NCBI GenBank assembly: GCA_028820215.1 | Contig: JAPPKD010000092.1 | Span: 1-28,802, forward strand | Origin: Spirochaetaceae bacterium | Lineage (GTDB): Bacteria > Spirochaetota > Spirochaetia > SZUA-6 > Bin103 | Direction: 5' to 3' | Length of the DNA: 28,802 nucleotides | Part shown: piece after piece, positions 1 through 8,259 of the stretch | Position numbering within the stretch: the first letter of the stretch is position 1 | How the letters are laid out: each line of letters starts with the position of its first letter | Translations under genes and position numbers: made by a program | The notes under the pieces: model-generated | Seen by the model: only the letters and a program-made list of their open reading frames with translations | What the model was told of the DNA's origin: nothing | Databases searched by the model: none

Positions 1-201
1 TCGACCCGTTGCCGAAATCTGCCGAACGAACTACCCTACGCCTGAACAGTTACGAATCCTCGATCTTTTTTCGCGGCGCACCCGCTGCCGCGTCGGTCCC
101 GGGAGACTCGACAGCCGGTCGACCTCGCCGCCGCTGGAGGATCTCATAACGCCACGCACCTCTGTCGCGAGTTCCGGCGGCTCCGCCCGGTCGTCGCGCA
201 A
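1..201. other. Non-coding flank, no gene seen
   Basis: I find no convincing coding sequence here. It lies downstream of the mcrC stop. A GC-rich inverted segment sits beside a run of six T at about 65-70, but read in the mcrC direction the run becomes A after the stem, so it is not a Rho-independent terminator for mcrC. Confidence 0.5.
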
Positions 202-1524
202 TCATCGCTCCGCACGGAGTCCTGGAGACTCAGAAGACGGGGCGACCGCTGCCGACAACGCACCGGCTGGACGACGAGCAAGCTGTGTGCTGCCGACGAT
301 CGATCGCAGCGCATCGACGACTACCTCCGGGCGTCCGACGTCGACGGTCGCAACGTCCAGGACTCGTTGGGTTCCGCTAATCATCCAATGACGAGCAATC
401 CCCGGATCGGTGACGACTTCCTGGAACCACGGATACACCAGAATGAGGCGTGCGGCGTCGTAGGCATGCGCATATGCCTGCATCTGATAGATGTCGGCCG
501 AATCGATGCTCAGCGTCCGGTCGGCAGGATCCAGTCGCTTCCATTTGGTGTCGAGCACGAGAGGCCCGTCTGGTGTGTCGACCACGATGTCCGGCTTGAG
601 CCGGAACCGCGGACCGTCCGGCGCTTCGATTGCCCAGTGCCTCGCGTGCTGGAGGTGAACCTGCCACGGTGCGACGGCGCGCCGCACGCTCCGTCCGACA
701 AATGCCTCGAAGAGGTCGTTCATGGCGAATACCAGCGCGAAGCCCGATGCCCTCCCGCTGGCCGTGCTCTGCCAGTCCCCGGCAAGGAACATCCGGGCGA
801 GACGATACAGGTCGTGATACGCGGTGTTGCTGCGGTCGAGGCGAACCGGCTCGCGCAAGGGGGAACGCGTGTCCTTCACGAACTCCAGCCGCGCAACGAG
901 CTCGGCCAGACGCCGAGCGGTGGCTGAGGAGCGGGTGATCCCGGTCAACTTCGATACCGCCGCCTTGAGGACGCGGTTCAAGGGCGTGTCCACCGACAGT
1001 TCCTCGAAGCGGCAGGCGAGAAGATCGGATCGAACCGCAAACCGAGTGAGTTGACGGATGACGTCCAGCCGCCCGCGCAGCAGCCTCAGATCCTCGGTCC
1101 GGGCGCGATAGCGCCGCGGCAGTCCGCGTCGCACGGCGCCGACCAGGCGATCGGCGAACAGCCGGATGAGGTGTTCCAGCAGATCGTGCCGCTGCGTGCG
1201 CAGCGCCGTGATCTCGCCGTCGGCCACGCGCAGGTCCAGCGCCACGGCGAGCATCCGCACCAGCGCCGCCCGCACCGCGCCGTCGTCGCCATCGATCTTG
1301 GGCAGGATCTCCAGGGTGGAGCGGGGCGATGCCAGGACGCCCACAACCTGGCCGGCCCTGACCCCGGTGGCAGTCCGAGTCAAGACCGCGCCATCCGGCA
1401 ACCGGAGCCGCCGGGCGGCGTGTGCGGCGACGCGGTGCAGCCGCTCGGCGTCATCCTCCGAGAAACCGTCGCCGACGCGCAGCTCTTCCCACTCGCGGAT
1501 GGACCGGAGTGGCGCAGGTGTCAC
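202..1524 (-). CDS. mcrC: McrC-type nuclease subunit of a McrBC restriction system
   Basis: McrC is the endonuclease partner of the GTP-driven McrB motor, and the pair cuts DNA carrying modified cytosine. The protein is 440 residues from the chosen start. The C-terminal half has a PD-(D/E)XK nuclease core: LKPDIVVDTPDG, then LVLDTKWKRL, giving the D...D-x-K arrangement. The N-terminal half has the family pattern of a predicted DNA-contact region (GVLASPRSTLEILPKI). I chose GTG at 1524 because it overlaps the TGA of mcrB (GTGA), which is typical translational coupling. A longer frame to 1707 is open but overlaps mcrB and reads as arginine-rich filler. The gene looks whole, but its partner is damaged, so the system is probably inactive unless McrC acts with another motor. 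Confidence 0.88.
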   Translation of the reverse strand: MTPAPLRSIREWEELRVGDGFSEDDAERLHRVAAHAARRLRLPDGAVLTRTATGVRAGQVVGVLASPRSTLEILPKIDGDDGAVRAALVRMLAVALDLRVADGEITALRTQRHDLLEHLIRLFADRLVGAVRRGLPRRYRARTEDLRLLRGRLDVIRQLTRFAVRSDLLACRFEELSVDTPLNRVLKAAVSKLTGITRSSATARRLAELVARLEFVKDTRSPLREPVRLDRSNTAYHDLYRLARMFLAGDWQSTASGRASGFALVFAMNDLFEAFVGRSVRRAVAPWQVHLQHARHWAIEAPDGPRFRLKPDIVVDTPDGPLVLDTKWKRLDPADRTLSIDSADIYQMQAYAHAYDAARLILVYPWFQEVVTDPGIARHWMISGTQRVLDVATVDVGRPEVVVDALRSIVGSTQLARRPAGALSAAVAPSSESPGLRAER

Positions 1525-3206
1525 GACGGCTCGGAGGCTTGCTGCCGGATCAGACGGTCGTACGCTCCCTCCGCGAAGTCGCCACGGACGGTCCAGCGGT
1601 AGCGCTCCTCGTCCGTGCCGTCGTCGTCGAGTCCTGGAGGCGGCTTCAGCGGATGCCGCTCGACGAAGTCGTCGGCGCCACCCAGTACAGCCTGGACCTT
1701 CGCCCAATCATCGTAGAAATACTCCGCCAGGAGCGGGATGACCTTGCGGCGCATGGCGTCGTCCACGCGGGAGGTCGACGCCGGTCGCCTTACCCGCTTC
1801 CTCCACCATATTAGGGTCGGGCGCCAACTCCTCGAACTGGAACCGACGGCGCAGCGCCGTGTCCAGGAGCGCGATGGAGCGGTCGGCGGTGTTCATGGTG
1901 CCGAGAATGTGGAGGTTCGCGGGCAAGGTGAAAGGCTCGCGGGAGTGGGGCAACGTCACCGCGATTTCGTTCGCTGCGCCTGCGCGCTTGTCTTCCTCCA
2001 GGAGCGTGATGAGCTCACCCAGCACCTTCGAGACGTTGGCGCGGTTGATTTCGTCGATGACCAGGAGGTGAGGCGCCTCGCTGGCTCGCGCGCGTTCGGC
2101 GATGCGCTTGAGCACGCCATCCGTCGGCTCCAGCCGGAAACCCGCGCCGGCCCCGGTCTCCGGCCGCAAGCCTTCGACGAACTCTTCGTACCCGTAGGAC
2201 TCGTGGAACGTGATGAACTCGACCTGCCCGGCCTCGACGAGTTCCCGGTAACGTTCGCGGATTCGCTCCGCTTCCGGCACGCCCGCTCCATCGCAGATCT
2301 CCACGCAGCGGCGCGCGGTATTGAATGTCTTTCCCGTTCCGGGCGGCCCGTAGAGGATGAGATTCAGAGACTTGGTCGATTTGAGGGGATCGGGTTCGTC
2401 GGGGGGCCAGAGTGGCTGGATGTTCTCATCGAAGAAGTCGAACCTCCCGTGCTCCCTTTCGAGGACCTTGCGGATTTCGTGAATCGCTCGGTCGTTCGGA
2501 AGCCACACGCCGGTGTCGGCGATCGGCTCGGACAGTCGATGCTCAAGCGACGTGACGATCTTGCGCTTGTCTCCGAAGATCCGATCGGCTCGAAGACATC
2601 CGGGTATAACAGATACAGCAGCGCATTGCGCATCGGGCGATTCGGATTCCGCGGCAACGTCTCGTTCAGAAAGTCGACGAATCGCCACGGATCCTTGGCG
2701 ATCTCGACCCGATGCGGGACCGCCTTCCAGCGGTCCGCCATCACCAGGAGAAACTTCAAGGGGTGTTGGACAACCCAGTGTTGGCCAGGGACGTTGCCGA
2801 CGCCTTGCAGGGCCTGATCGCTGAGATGTTTGCTCTCCGGTGGCGGCGAACCCGATGACTTCCAGAGTTCCTCGAAGCGGGTGCGCTTCCAGGACGGTTC
2901 CTCGCCGGCCCGCGTCGTCGGGTACAAGTCGGTCAGCCAGACCGCCTCCGCCGCAAGGCGGATTATCTGTGGCCGCTTGTCTTGCAGCTGCTGTCTCAGG
3001 AACGACCACGACGTGTCTCGGGTGCCGTGTCTCGGGGGTGGGCATGCCTCTTTCAGCTCCTGGACGTTGTCCCGCGTCCAGAGTGCCTCGTCGTCCAGGA
3101 ACACCGAGCCGTCCTGTAGCAGGCACCGTTCCCGCCAGGCGTCGGCGGCGGACAGTATGTCTTCGAGGTACTCCTCGTTGGGACGTTTGGCGGTCCAGCG
3201 AGCCAT
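1521..3206 (-). pseudogene. mcrB: McrB-type GTPase (AAA+) of the McrBC system, disrupted by two frame changes
   Basis: The start at 3206 has a strong GAGGAGG site six bases upstream. The N-terminal part runs in one frame to about 2577, ending near YPDVFEPIGSS. The AAA+ core continues in another frame, from GDKRKIV to about 1770: Walker A GPPGTGKTF, Walker B LLVIDEINRANVSKVLGELI and the McrB signature MNTADRSI...LRRRF. The C-terminus, RRKVIPLLAEYFYDDW, is back in the first frame. At the first break one base appears to be missing. At the second, the text jumps from GVDLPR to VDDAMRRK, and the segment with the IGHxYF motif expected there in McrB is absent from every frame. This looks like an internal deletion rather than a single read error. 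Damage is seen directly; loss of function is inferred. Confidence 0.8.
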
Positions 3207-3217
3207 TCTCAGCCTCC

Positions 3218-3994
3218 TCAAGCCCACGGCGGCTGGTCGCAGCCGCGGAAGGGGTAGTGGTTGCCGGGGCGGAAGCGGGGCCAGGGCGGGTAGGTGTTAA
3301 TGCCGTCGACGGCGCTGCCTCGGCACAGGTACGCCGGATGGTCCTCGCGAAGGATGCGCGTGGTGGTGGGGATGTAGCGCAGGGTCAGGCCGATGCGGCG
3401 CCGGTCGGAGCCGTTGGACTCCGAGCCGTGGATGATGTACGGGTCGTGCAGGGAGACGCCGCCGGCCGGCACGACCACGTCGACCGCGTCCGCTTCGTCC
3501 ACCGCCCGGTCCAGCTTCGAGCTCAGGACGTTGGGCGCGTCCTCGGTCCGGCGGTGCTGGTGCAGCCGCTTGGTCCGGTGCGAGCCGGGAACGACGCGCA
3601 TGCAGCCGTTCTCGCGCGTCGAGTCGTCCCCGGCCAGCCAGATGGTGATGACCTCCATCGGCTCAAGCGGCCAGTAGTTGCCGTCCTGGTGCCAGAGCAC
3701 CGGCTGCCCGCTGCGCGGCGGCTTGCTGATGTAGTGGGCGGCGAACAGCGCGATGTCCGGTCCCAAGAACGGCTCGATCACGTCGATCAGCCGGGGGTCG
3801 GTGCAGAGGCGGATCCAGAACGGGTCGTCCACGATCAGGCGGTGGTGGAACTGCTCGGGGCGCACGTCGGGGTGCCGGCGCCCAAGCCACTCGACGTGGC
3901 CCTGCACCTCCGCCACCAGCTCCCGGTCGATCACCTCTGGGATCACGACGTAGCCGTCCTGCTCGTACCGGTTGACGACCTCTCCTCTCGTCAT
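3218..3994 (-). CDS. PhyH-family Fe(II)/2-oxoglutarate dioxygenase
   Basis: The 258-residue protein is the usual length for the phytanoyl-CoA dioxygenase-like family, cytosolic non-haem iron enzymes that hydroxylate small organic substrates using 2-oxoglutarate. The iron-binding HxD is at H102/D104 (VLWHQDGNYWP). The family turn GCMRVVPGSHR is at about 130-140. The distal histidine lies in HDPYIIHGS near 183-189, and a 2-oxoglutarate-binding arginine is likely in RRRIGLTLRY near 200. The start is the ATG at 3994; no clear Shine-Dalgarno precedes it. It is divergent from the DUF2277 operon across a 70-bp gap and sits 11 bp before mcrB on the same strand, probably a chance neighbour. The substrate cannot be read from the sequence. 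Confidence 0.85.
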   Translation of the reverse strand: MTRGEVVNRYEQDGYVVIPEVIDRELVAEVQGHVEWLGRRHPDVRPEQFHHRLIVDDPFWIRLCTDPRLIDVIEPFLGPDIALFAAHYISKPPRSGQPVLWHQDGNYWPLEPMEVITIWLAGDDSTRENGCMRVVPGSHRTKRLHQHRRTEDAPNVLSSKLDRAVDEADAVDVVVPAGGVSLHDPYIIHGSESNGSDRRRIGLTLRYIPTTTRILREDHPAYLCRGSAVDGINTYPPWPRFRPGNHYPFRGCDQPPWA

Positions 3995-4048
3995 GGTGCG
4001 ATGGTGCGCCGCCCTCGTCACAACGTGCAACGCGGCGCCCGCCGGGCC

Positions 4049-4057
4049 TGATAGACT
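4049..4057 (+). promoter_or_regulatory. Extended -10 box of the DUF2277-PhyH operon
   Basis: The nine bases TGATAGACT form an extended -10 (TGn plus TAGACT). It ends exactly seven bases before the ATG at 4065, with no Shine-Dalgarno between. Transcription would begin at or next to the start codon, so a leaderless mRNA is likely. No clear -35 is seen. Confidence 0.5.
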
Positions 4058-4064
4058 CGCCCCC

Positions 4065-4364
4065 ATGTGCCGCAGCATTCGTCCGCTCCACAACTTCGCC
4101 CCGCCGGCGACCGCCGAGGAGATGCACGCGGCGGCGCTGCAGTACGTCCGCAAGGTCAGCGGCGCCACCCGGCCGTCCAGGGCCAACGCCCGCGCCTTCG
4201 AACGCGCGGTGGACGAGGTCGCGCTCGCCACGCGACGGCTGCTCGACGCGCTGGTGACCACGGCGCCGCCGCGCAACCGCGAGGTCGAAGCAGCCAGGGC
4301 GCGGGAACGCGCGGCCCAGCGCTTCGGTCCGGCCGTCGCACGGACGGCGGAACGGCATCCATGA
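4065..4364 (+). CDS. DUF2277 family protein
   Basis: This is a 99-residue protein of unknown function. It has the strongly conserved DUF2277 opening (MCRSIRPLHNFAPPAT), followed by EEMHAAALQYVRKVSGATRPS and the helical stretch FERAVDEVALATRRLLDALV, and ends near REVEAARARERAAQRFG. Length and motif order match the family. There is no signal peptide or membrane segment, so it is probably cytosolic. The ATG at 4065 begins the conserved motif. Its TGA overlaps the next gene's ATG (ATGA at 4361-4364), so it is likely co-translated with the PhyH genes. Confidence 0.85.
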   Translation: MCRSIRPLHNFAPPATAEEMHAAALQYVRKVSGATRPSRANARAFERAVDEVALATRRLLDALVTTAPPRNREVEAARARERAAQRFGPAVARTAERHP

Positions 4365-5284
4365 CGCCGGCCGCTCCCACCGTCGCAATCGCGGACCTGG
4401 AGGTGTCGGTCGACGACCTCGACCTGCAGCGCGCCGCCGCCATCTTCGACGAGCACGGCTGCCTTGTGGTGCGCGGCCTGATGCGCGCGCACGCGGACGC
4501 CATGTACCGCGACATCATGGCTACGGTCGATGACGCGATCGCCGACTTGGACCGCTCTTGGCAGGTGCCCGAGGGATGGGTGGTGCCGAACGGCAGCCTG
4601 TTCCTGCCGGCTCCCGATCACTACGATCGGGACAAGCAGATCATGGTGGCCGGCATCGACTACACCACCAGCGCGGCGTTCCTGGCAGCCGCCCTCGATC
4701 CCACGTCCCTCGACGTCGTGGAGGCGATCGTCGGCCCCAACATCGAGCTGTTCGGCCAGGGGCAGTCGCTGGTCAAGGAGCCGGTCGGCGGCCACCCCAA
4801 GCACCTCCACCAGGACTCCGCCTACTTCGAGCACCGCTACCGGGGGCCGGTGGCGATCCTCAGCTACACGATCGACACCGACCTGCGCAACGGCGCCCTG
4901 CACGTGGTGCCGGGCAGCCATCGCCTGGGACAGCTCCGGCACGTCGACACCTTCTCCCACTTGGGGCTGGACGAGCACGAATGGCCGTGGGAGAAGGCGG
5001 TCCCGATAAAGGGGTCGGCCGGCGACTCGATCTTCTTCAACGTCAAGACCGTGCACGGATCGAAGCCCAACTATGGCGACGAGCCGCGGCCGGTGTTCAT
5101 CATCCGCTACCGCGATCCCGAGGACTACACGATCGTCCGCGCCACCCGCACCGCGGTGCGGGCCGAGGCGGAGAAACAGGCTGCCGAGGCCACCCGTGCG
5201 AACGATCAGCGCGGGCTGATGGTGCGCGGCTTCCGCCACACTGACTCGAAGAGCGCCGTGCAGCGCTCGGCACCGCCGGCGTGA
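4361..5284 (+). CDS. PhyH-family Fe(II)/2-oxoglutarate dioxygenase
   Basis: This is a 307-residue second member of the phytanoyl-CoA dioxygenase-like family. The HxD iron motif is at H150/D152 (KHLHQDSAYF). The central turn is GALHVVPGSHRLG. The distal histidine is in NVKTVHGSKPN, and the cofactor-binding arginine is likely in RPVFIIRYRDP. The start is fixed by the 4-bp ATGA overlap with the DUF2277 gene, and the end overlaps the next PhyH start (GTGA). It differs clearly in sequence from both PhyH neighbours, so this is not a recent duplication. The C-terminal tail after about residue 265 is charged and probably accessory. The substrate is unknown. Confidence 0.85.
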   Translation: MTPAAPTVAIADLEVSVDDLDLQRAAAIFDEHGCLVVRGLMRAHADAMYRDIMATVDDAIADLDRSWQVPEGWVVPNGSLFLPAPDHYDRDKQIMVAGIDYTTSAAFLAAALDPTSLDVVEAIVGPNIELFGQGQSLVKEPVGGHPKHLHQDSAYFEHRYRGPVAILSYTIDTDLRNGALHVVPGSHRLGQLRHVDTFSHLGLDEHEWPWEKAVPIKGSAGDSIFFNVKTVHGSKPNYGDEPRPVFIIRYRDPEDYTIVRATRTAVRAEAEKQAAEATRANDQRGLMVRGFRHTDSKSAVQRSAPPA

Positions 5285-6084
5285 CAACGGCTGAGCGGCC
5301 CACCGCTTCCGAGCGGCCGACCGCATCCGAGCGGTTCTTCTTCGACACCAACGGGTACCTGCTGCTCGAGGGCGTGCTCGACGCCGATCACGTCGGCCGG
5401 CTGCGCAGCGCTCTGGAGGAGGCCGTCGAGCGCCGCCGCGAACTGGCGCGCGCCGGCAAACAGGTGTTCCGCGTCAACCAGGATCTGGAGAACGGCACGC
5501 GTATCTTCTACCTGCTGGCCGAGGACGACCTGTTCCTGGACATGATGGACCTGCCGGCGGTGATGCCCTACGTCACCGGGCTGTTCAACGAGAAGCCGCA
5601 CTTCCACGCGTCCGACGCCTTCTGGGAGCATGGCGCCAGCGGCCACGGAGCCGGCTGGCACATCGACGGCGCCGACAATGGCTACCGCGGGCTCGGACCC
5701 TACATCCCGCTGCTACAGCTCAAGGTCGCCTATTTCCTGTCGGACATGAGCACTCCCGACCAGGGTAACCTGACCGTCGTGCCGGGATCGCACCGCGCGC
5801 GGGTGGCTCCGGACGAGCGCGACCTGCAAGGGTTCGAGTCGCTGCCGGGAGCGGTGCAGCTCTGCTGCCCGCAGGGCTCCTGCGTGATGTTCCACAACGC
5901 CCTCTGGCATACGAGGGGACCCTCGCGCCGCGACGACGGCGAGCGGATCATCCTCTACTACGCCTACGAGCACCCCTGGATGGCGGCGAGCCCGGAGCCC
6001 ACCTCCTATCCGCCGAGCTTCTACGCGGGCCTGTCCCATGCGCGCCGGGAGTTCTTCCAGCGGGTGGTGCTGCCACGGGACTGA
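5281..6084 (+). CDS. PhyH-family Fe(II)/2-oxoglutarate dioxygenase, third copy
   Basis: This 267-residue PhyH protein starts at the GTG overlapping the previous stop (GTGA). The HxD motif is in GAGWHIDGADNGYR. The turn GNLTVVPGSHRARV follows, and the distal histidine lies in MFHNALWHTRGPS before an arginine-rich segment (RRDDGERIILYY). The N-terminal 18 residues contain two copies of ERPTAS from an 18-bp tandem repeat, so the first residues may be a disordered tail and the true fold begins near RFFFDTNGYLLLEG. It is the last gene of the three-gene overlapping operon. The substrate is unknown; a shared pathway with the preceding PhyH is inferred from coupling alone. Confidence 0.85.
   Translation: MTTAERPTASERPTASERFFFDTNGYLLLEGVLDADHVGRLRSALEEAVERRRELARAGKQVFRVNQDLENGTRIFYLLAEDDLFLDMMDLPAVMPYVTGLFNEKPHFHASDAFWEHGASGHGAGWHIDGADNGYRGLGPYIPLLQLKVAYFLSDMSTPDQGNLTVVPGSHRARVAPDERDLQGFESLPGAVQLCCPQGSCVMFHNALWHTRGPSRRDDGERIILYYAYEHPWMAASPEPTSYPPSFYAGLSHARREFFQRVVLPRD
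5293..5328 (+). repeat. 18-bp tandem repeat, two units
   Basis: Two adjacent 18-base units (5293-5310 and 5311-5328) differ at two third-codon positions and each encode ERPTAS at the start of the third PhyH gene. This is probably a small in-frame slippage duplication. Confidence 0.7.
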
Positions 6085-6175
6085 GCCGGTTCAGCTCCCG
6101 CCGCGCCGGGTGCCGCCGAGCGCATCCCGCGCCGCCCTTGGCGTGAGCCGTACCGCCAGGTGCGCCATCCTGCGA

Positions 6176-6559
6176 CTACCAGGCGATGCGGCGAACCTTG
6201 TCGACCACGTCGAAGTGCTCGTCCCGGCTCACGATCGGCAGGCGATGCTGGCGGGCCAGCGCGGCGATCCAGCAATCGTTGGCCGGGATGGGCGTACCGG
6301 CCTTGCGCAGTTCCGTGCGTACGGACGCGTACTGATCAATCGTCCGCAGATCGAGCGTCAGCACCTCCGCTCGCGTCAGGAACCGCTTGAGCCAGACTTC
6401 GAGGTCCTCAGCCGACCGTGATTGCCTGATGCCGTAGGTGAACTCTCCCAGGCTGATGATCGTCACCACCACTCGCCGCGCGTTGTGGAGCCTGGCGACC
6501 AGTCGCGCGTCCTTCCCTGCAAGCGAGGACAGCGCATTCGTGTCCAGAATCACCGCCAC
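6176..6559 (-). CDS. vapC: VapC-type PIN-domain toxin (pair 1)
   Basis: PIN-domain toxins are Mg-dependent ribonucleases held inactive by a paired antitoxin. This 127-residue protein has the four acidic sites: ILDTNALSSL, ISLGEFTYGI, IPANDCWIAAL and IVSRDEHFD. The GTG at 6559 lies inside the end of the antitoxin gene, giving a 10-base overlap. A second GTG at 6553 overlaps the antitoxin TGA (GTGA) and is equally possible, removing two residues. It is convergent with the PhyH operon across a 91-bp gap in which I see no clear terminator. Confidence 0.85.
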   Translation of the reverse strand: MAVILDTNALSSLAGKDARLVARLHNARRVVVTIISLGEFTYGIRQSRSAEDLEVWLKRFLTRAEVLTLDLRTIDQYASVRTELRKAGTPIPANDCWIAALARQHRLPIVSRDEHFDVVDKVRRIAW

Positions 6560-6804
6560 ATCTCGGGATCGATCGGCCGGAAGTCGGCACCGCGCAGCGT
6601 TTCGTTCAGTTCCAAGATGGATTTCGAAGGGACAGGCGGGAGACTCAGCGCCCAATCCGCCCATGACGAAGAGTTCGGATCTTCGTCTCTCAGGGCACGC
6701 TCCAGCGAGACCTCGATGAAGCGACTGAGAGGCTCGCCGCGCAGCGCGGCCCTGGCCTTGGCTCGACGCAGCACGTCGTCACGAACGTCGATGGTGGTCT
6801 TCAT
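6550..6804 (-). CDS. vapB: VapB-type ribbon-helix-helix antitoxin (pair 1)
   Basis: The 84-residue protein opens with the VapB DNA-binding pattern MKTTIDVRDDVLRRAKARAA, then GEPLSRFIEVSLERAL, a ribbon-helix-helix fold. The C-terminal half (about 45-84) would wrap the toxin. I take the ATG at 6804. An upstream in-frame ATG at 6834 would place the palindrome at 6813-6831 inside the coding region, which is less likely. Autoregulation by the antitoxin or its toxin complex at that palindrome is inferred. Confidence 0.85.
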   Translation of the reverse strand: MKTTIDVRDDVLRRAKARAALRGEPLSRFIEVSLERALRDEDPNSSSWADWALSLPPVPSKSILELNETLRGADFRPIDPEMWR

Positions 6805-6812
6805 GAACCATA

Positions 6813-6831
6813 AATACGGGTTTTCCGTATT
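6813..6831 (-). promoter_or_regulatory. Palindromic operator candidate of vapBC pair 1
   Basis: A perfect inverted repeat, AATACGG - 5 bases - CCGTATT, lies eight bases before the vapB ATG in a locally AT-rich patch. The position fits an antitoxin autoregulatory site. Confidence 0.55.
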
Positions 6832-6989
6832 CATGTCTACGCCTCTCAGTCTCACGGCGCGCAGGCACCGGAACATGGTGGACGGGGGTTGTACCGACCG
6901 TCCGGGCGGACGATATTTGCAGGTGAGAGTCAGTCGCTGGAACGCTCCGCTCACGGCGGGCTCGCGCACACGCATCGGAGGACTAGAAC

Positions 6990-8258
6990 GTGGCAAAGAA
7001 CGCCCCGACGGCCGCCGCCAAGACCGTCCAGCAGCCGGCAGCGCCGGCCGAGCTGTTCCGCAGCAGCGCCATCCCGTACATCGCCATCGCCCTGGCGCTG
7101 GCCGGCGTCGTGCTCGGCTTCATCCTGACCCGCAACTATTTCCAGTACACGGTCGTGGGCGCAGCGTCCGGCTGCGCCATCAACTCCTACGTGGACTGTG
7201 ACCGGATCAGCGCATCGGCGTTCTCGGCCATCGGCCGCGTGCCGATTTCCGCCTTGGGGCTGGGGATGCACGCCGCCGTGCTGGCGGCTCTGGTGGTGGC
7301 GCACTTCAACACCCGCGTCCGACAGGGGCTGGTGGGCGGCAGCGCCGTCCTGGCGCTGGCCGCGACGGCGATGTCGGTGGTGCTGGCGGTGATCTCCTTC
7401 TTCGTCATCAGGGCGCTTTGTCTGTACTGCACGGCGCTGCAGCTCGTGAACCTGGCGCTGGCAGGGACTCTGGTGTTCGGCCTGGCCGGCGGCGCCGAGC
7501 GGCTGAAGCGGGCGGTGAGGTCGCTGGCCGGCCCGGCGATCGGGCCCGGAGTCATGGCCGGCTGCATCGGCATCGTCGTGGCGGTGGCCGCGACCTGGGG
7601 CCTGTCCTCGGGCGCGGAGCGGCAGCTTCTGGAACAGCAGATATTTGAAGCACGCGACTCGCAGCGGCTTGCCGATCGCTACTTGGCATTCAGGCGCTTC
7701 GAGTTCGAGTTGAGCGACAGCCCGCAGCTCGGCGATCCGAACGCGCCCATCACTCTGGCGGTCTATGCCGACTACAACTGTCCGCACTGTCACGAGTTCG
7801 ATCCCAGGATCATCGAGGTGGCCAACGCGTTCGCCGACGTGCGGCTGGTGTACAAGTTCTACCCGCTCGACGGCACCTGCAACCGCTCCATGCCGCGCAC
7901 CAGCCGCAGCAGCTCCTGCGCCGCCGCGGCCGCTGCCTACGCCGCCTACCAGGAAGGAAAGTTCTGGGAATACAACGAAACGCTGTTCGCGAACTTCCAG
8001 CGGTACGGACCGAACCGGCTGGTCGACTATGCCCGTCAGGTGGGCCTGAGCGATCCCGAGGTCGTGCGCACCGCCCTTGACGACCGCACGGTGCGGGCCA
8101 AGATCGAAACCGACATCGCCGAGGCGGACCGAGCCGGCGTGCAGGCCACGCCGACGCTGTTCATCAACGGCCGGCAGTTCCTCCTCGCCCGCGTACCGCC
8201 CAACCGCGATCAGTTCTCGATCATCCGTTCCCTGATTGCCGAGGCGCGCGGCGGCTGA
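6990..8258 (+). CDS. VKOR-DsbA fusion, membrane disulfide-forming oxidoreductase
   Basis: This 422-residue fusion makes disulfides in exported proteins and passes the electrons to quinone. The N-terminal VKOR domain has membrane spans at about 28-47, 88-106, 113-140, 145-166 and 183-205. It has the active CLYC at 144-147 and the shuttle cysteines C62 and C70. A thioredoxin-fold DsbA domain follows outside the membrane, with CPHC at 264-267 and the cis-proline loop ATPTLFING at 387-394. Two extra cysteines (C297, C310) may form a structural disulfide. The GTG at 6990 has GGAGG eight bases upstream (6977-6981). It is followed immediately by the M24 peptidase gene. Confidence 0.92.
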   Translation: MAKNAPTAAAKTVQQPAAPAELFRSSAIPYIAIALALAGVVLGFILTRNYFQYTVVGAASGCAINSYVDCDRISASAFSAIGRVPISALGLGMHAAVLAALVVAHFNTRVRQGLVGGSAVLALAATAMSVVLAVISFFVIRALCLYCTALQLVNLALAGTLVFGLAGGAERLKRAVRSLAGPAIGPGVMAGCIGIVVAVAATWGLSSGAERQLLEQQIFEARDSQRLADRYLAFRRFEFELSDSPQLGDPNAPITLAVYADYNCPHCHEFDPRIIEVANAFADVRLVYKFYPLDGTCNRSMPRTSRSSSCAAAAAAYAAYQEGKFWEYNETLFANFQRYGPNRLVDYARQVGLSDPEVVRTALDDRTVRAKIETDIAEADRAGVQATPTLFINGRQFLLARVPPNRDQFSIIRSLIAEARGG

Positions 8259-8259
8259 A

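Noticed and set aside
65..100. T-run next to a GC-rich stem near the left edge
   Set aside because: The T-run precedes the stem on the plus strand and becomes an A-run in the mcrC direction, which is the wrong polarity for a terminator in either direction.
3218..5326. A 702-residue open frame on the minus strand
   Set aside because: Only the last 258 residues are a real protein (PhyH). The rest is antisense to the DUF2277 and second PhyH genes and has no recognisable fold; high GC keeps such frames open.
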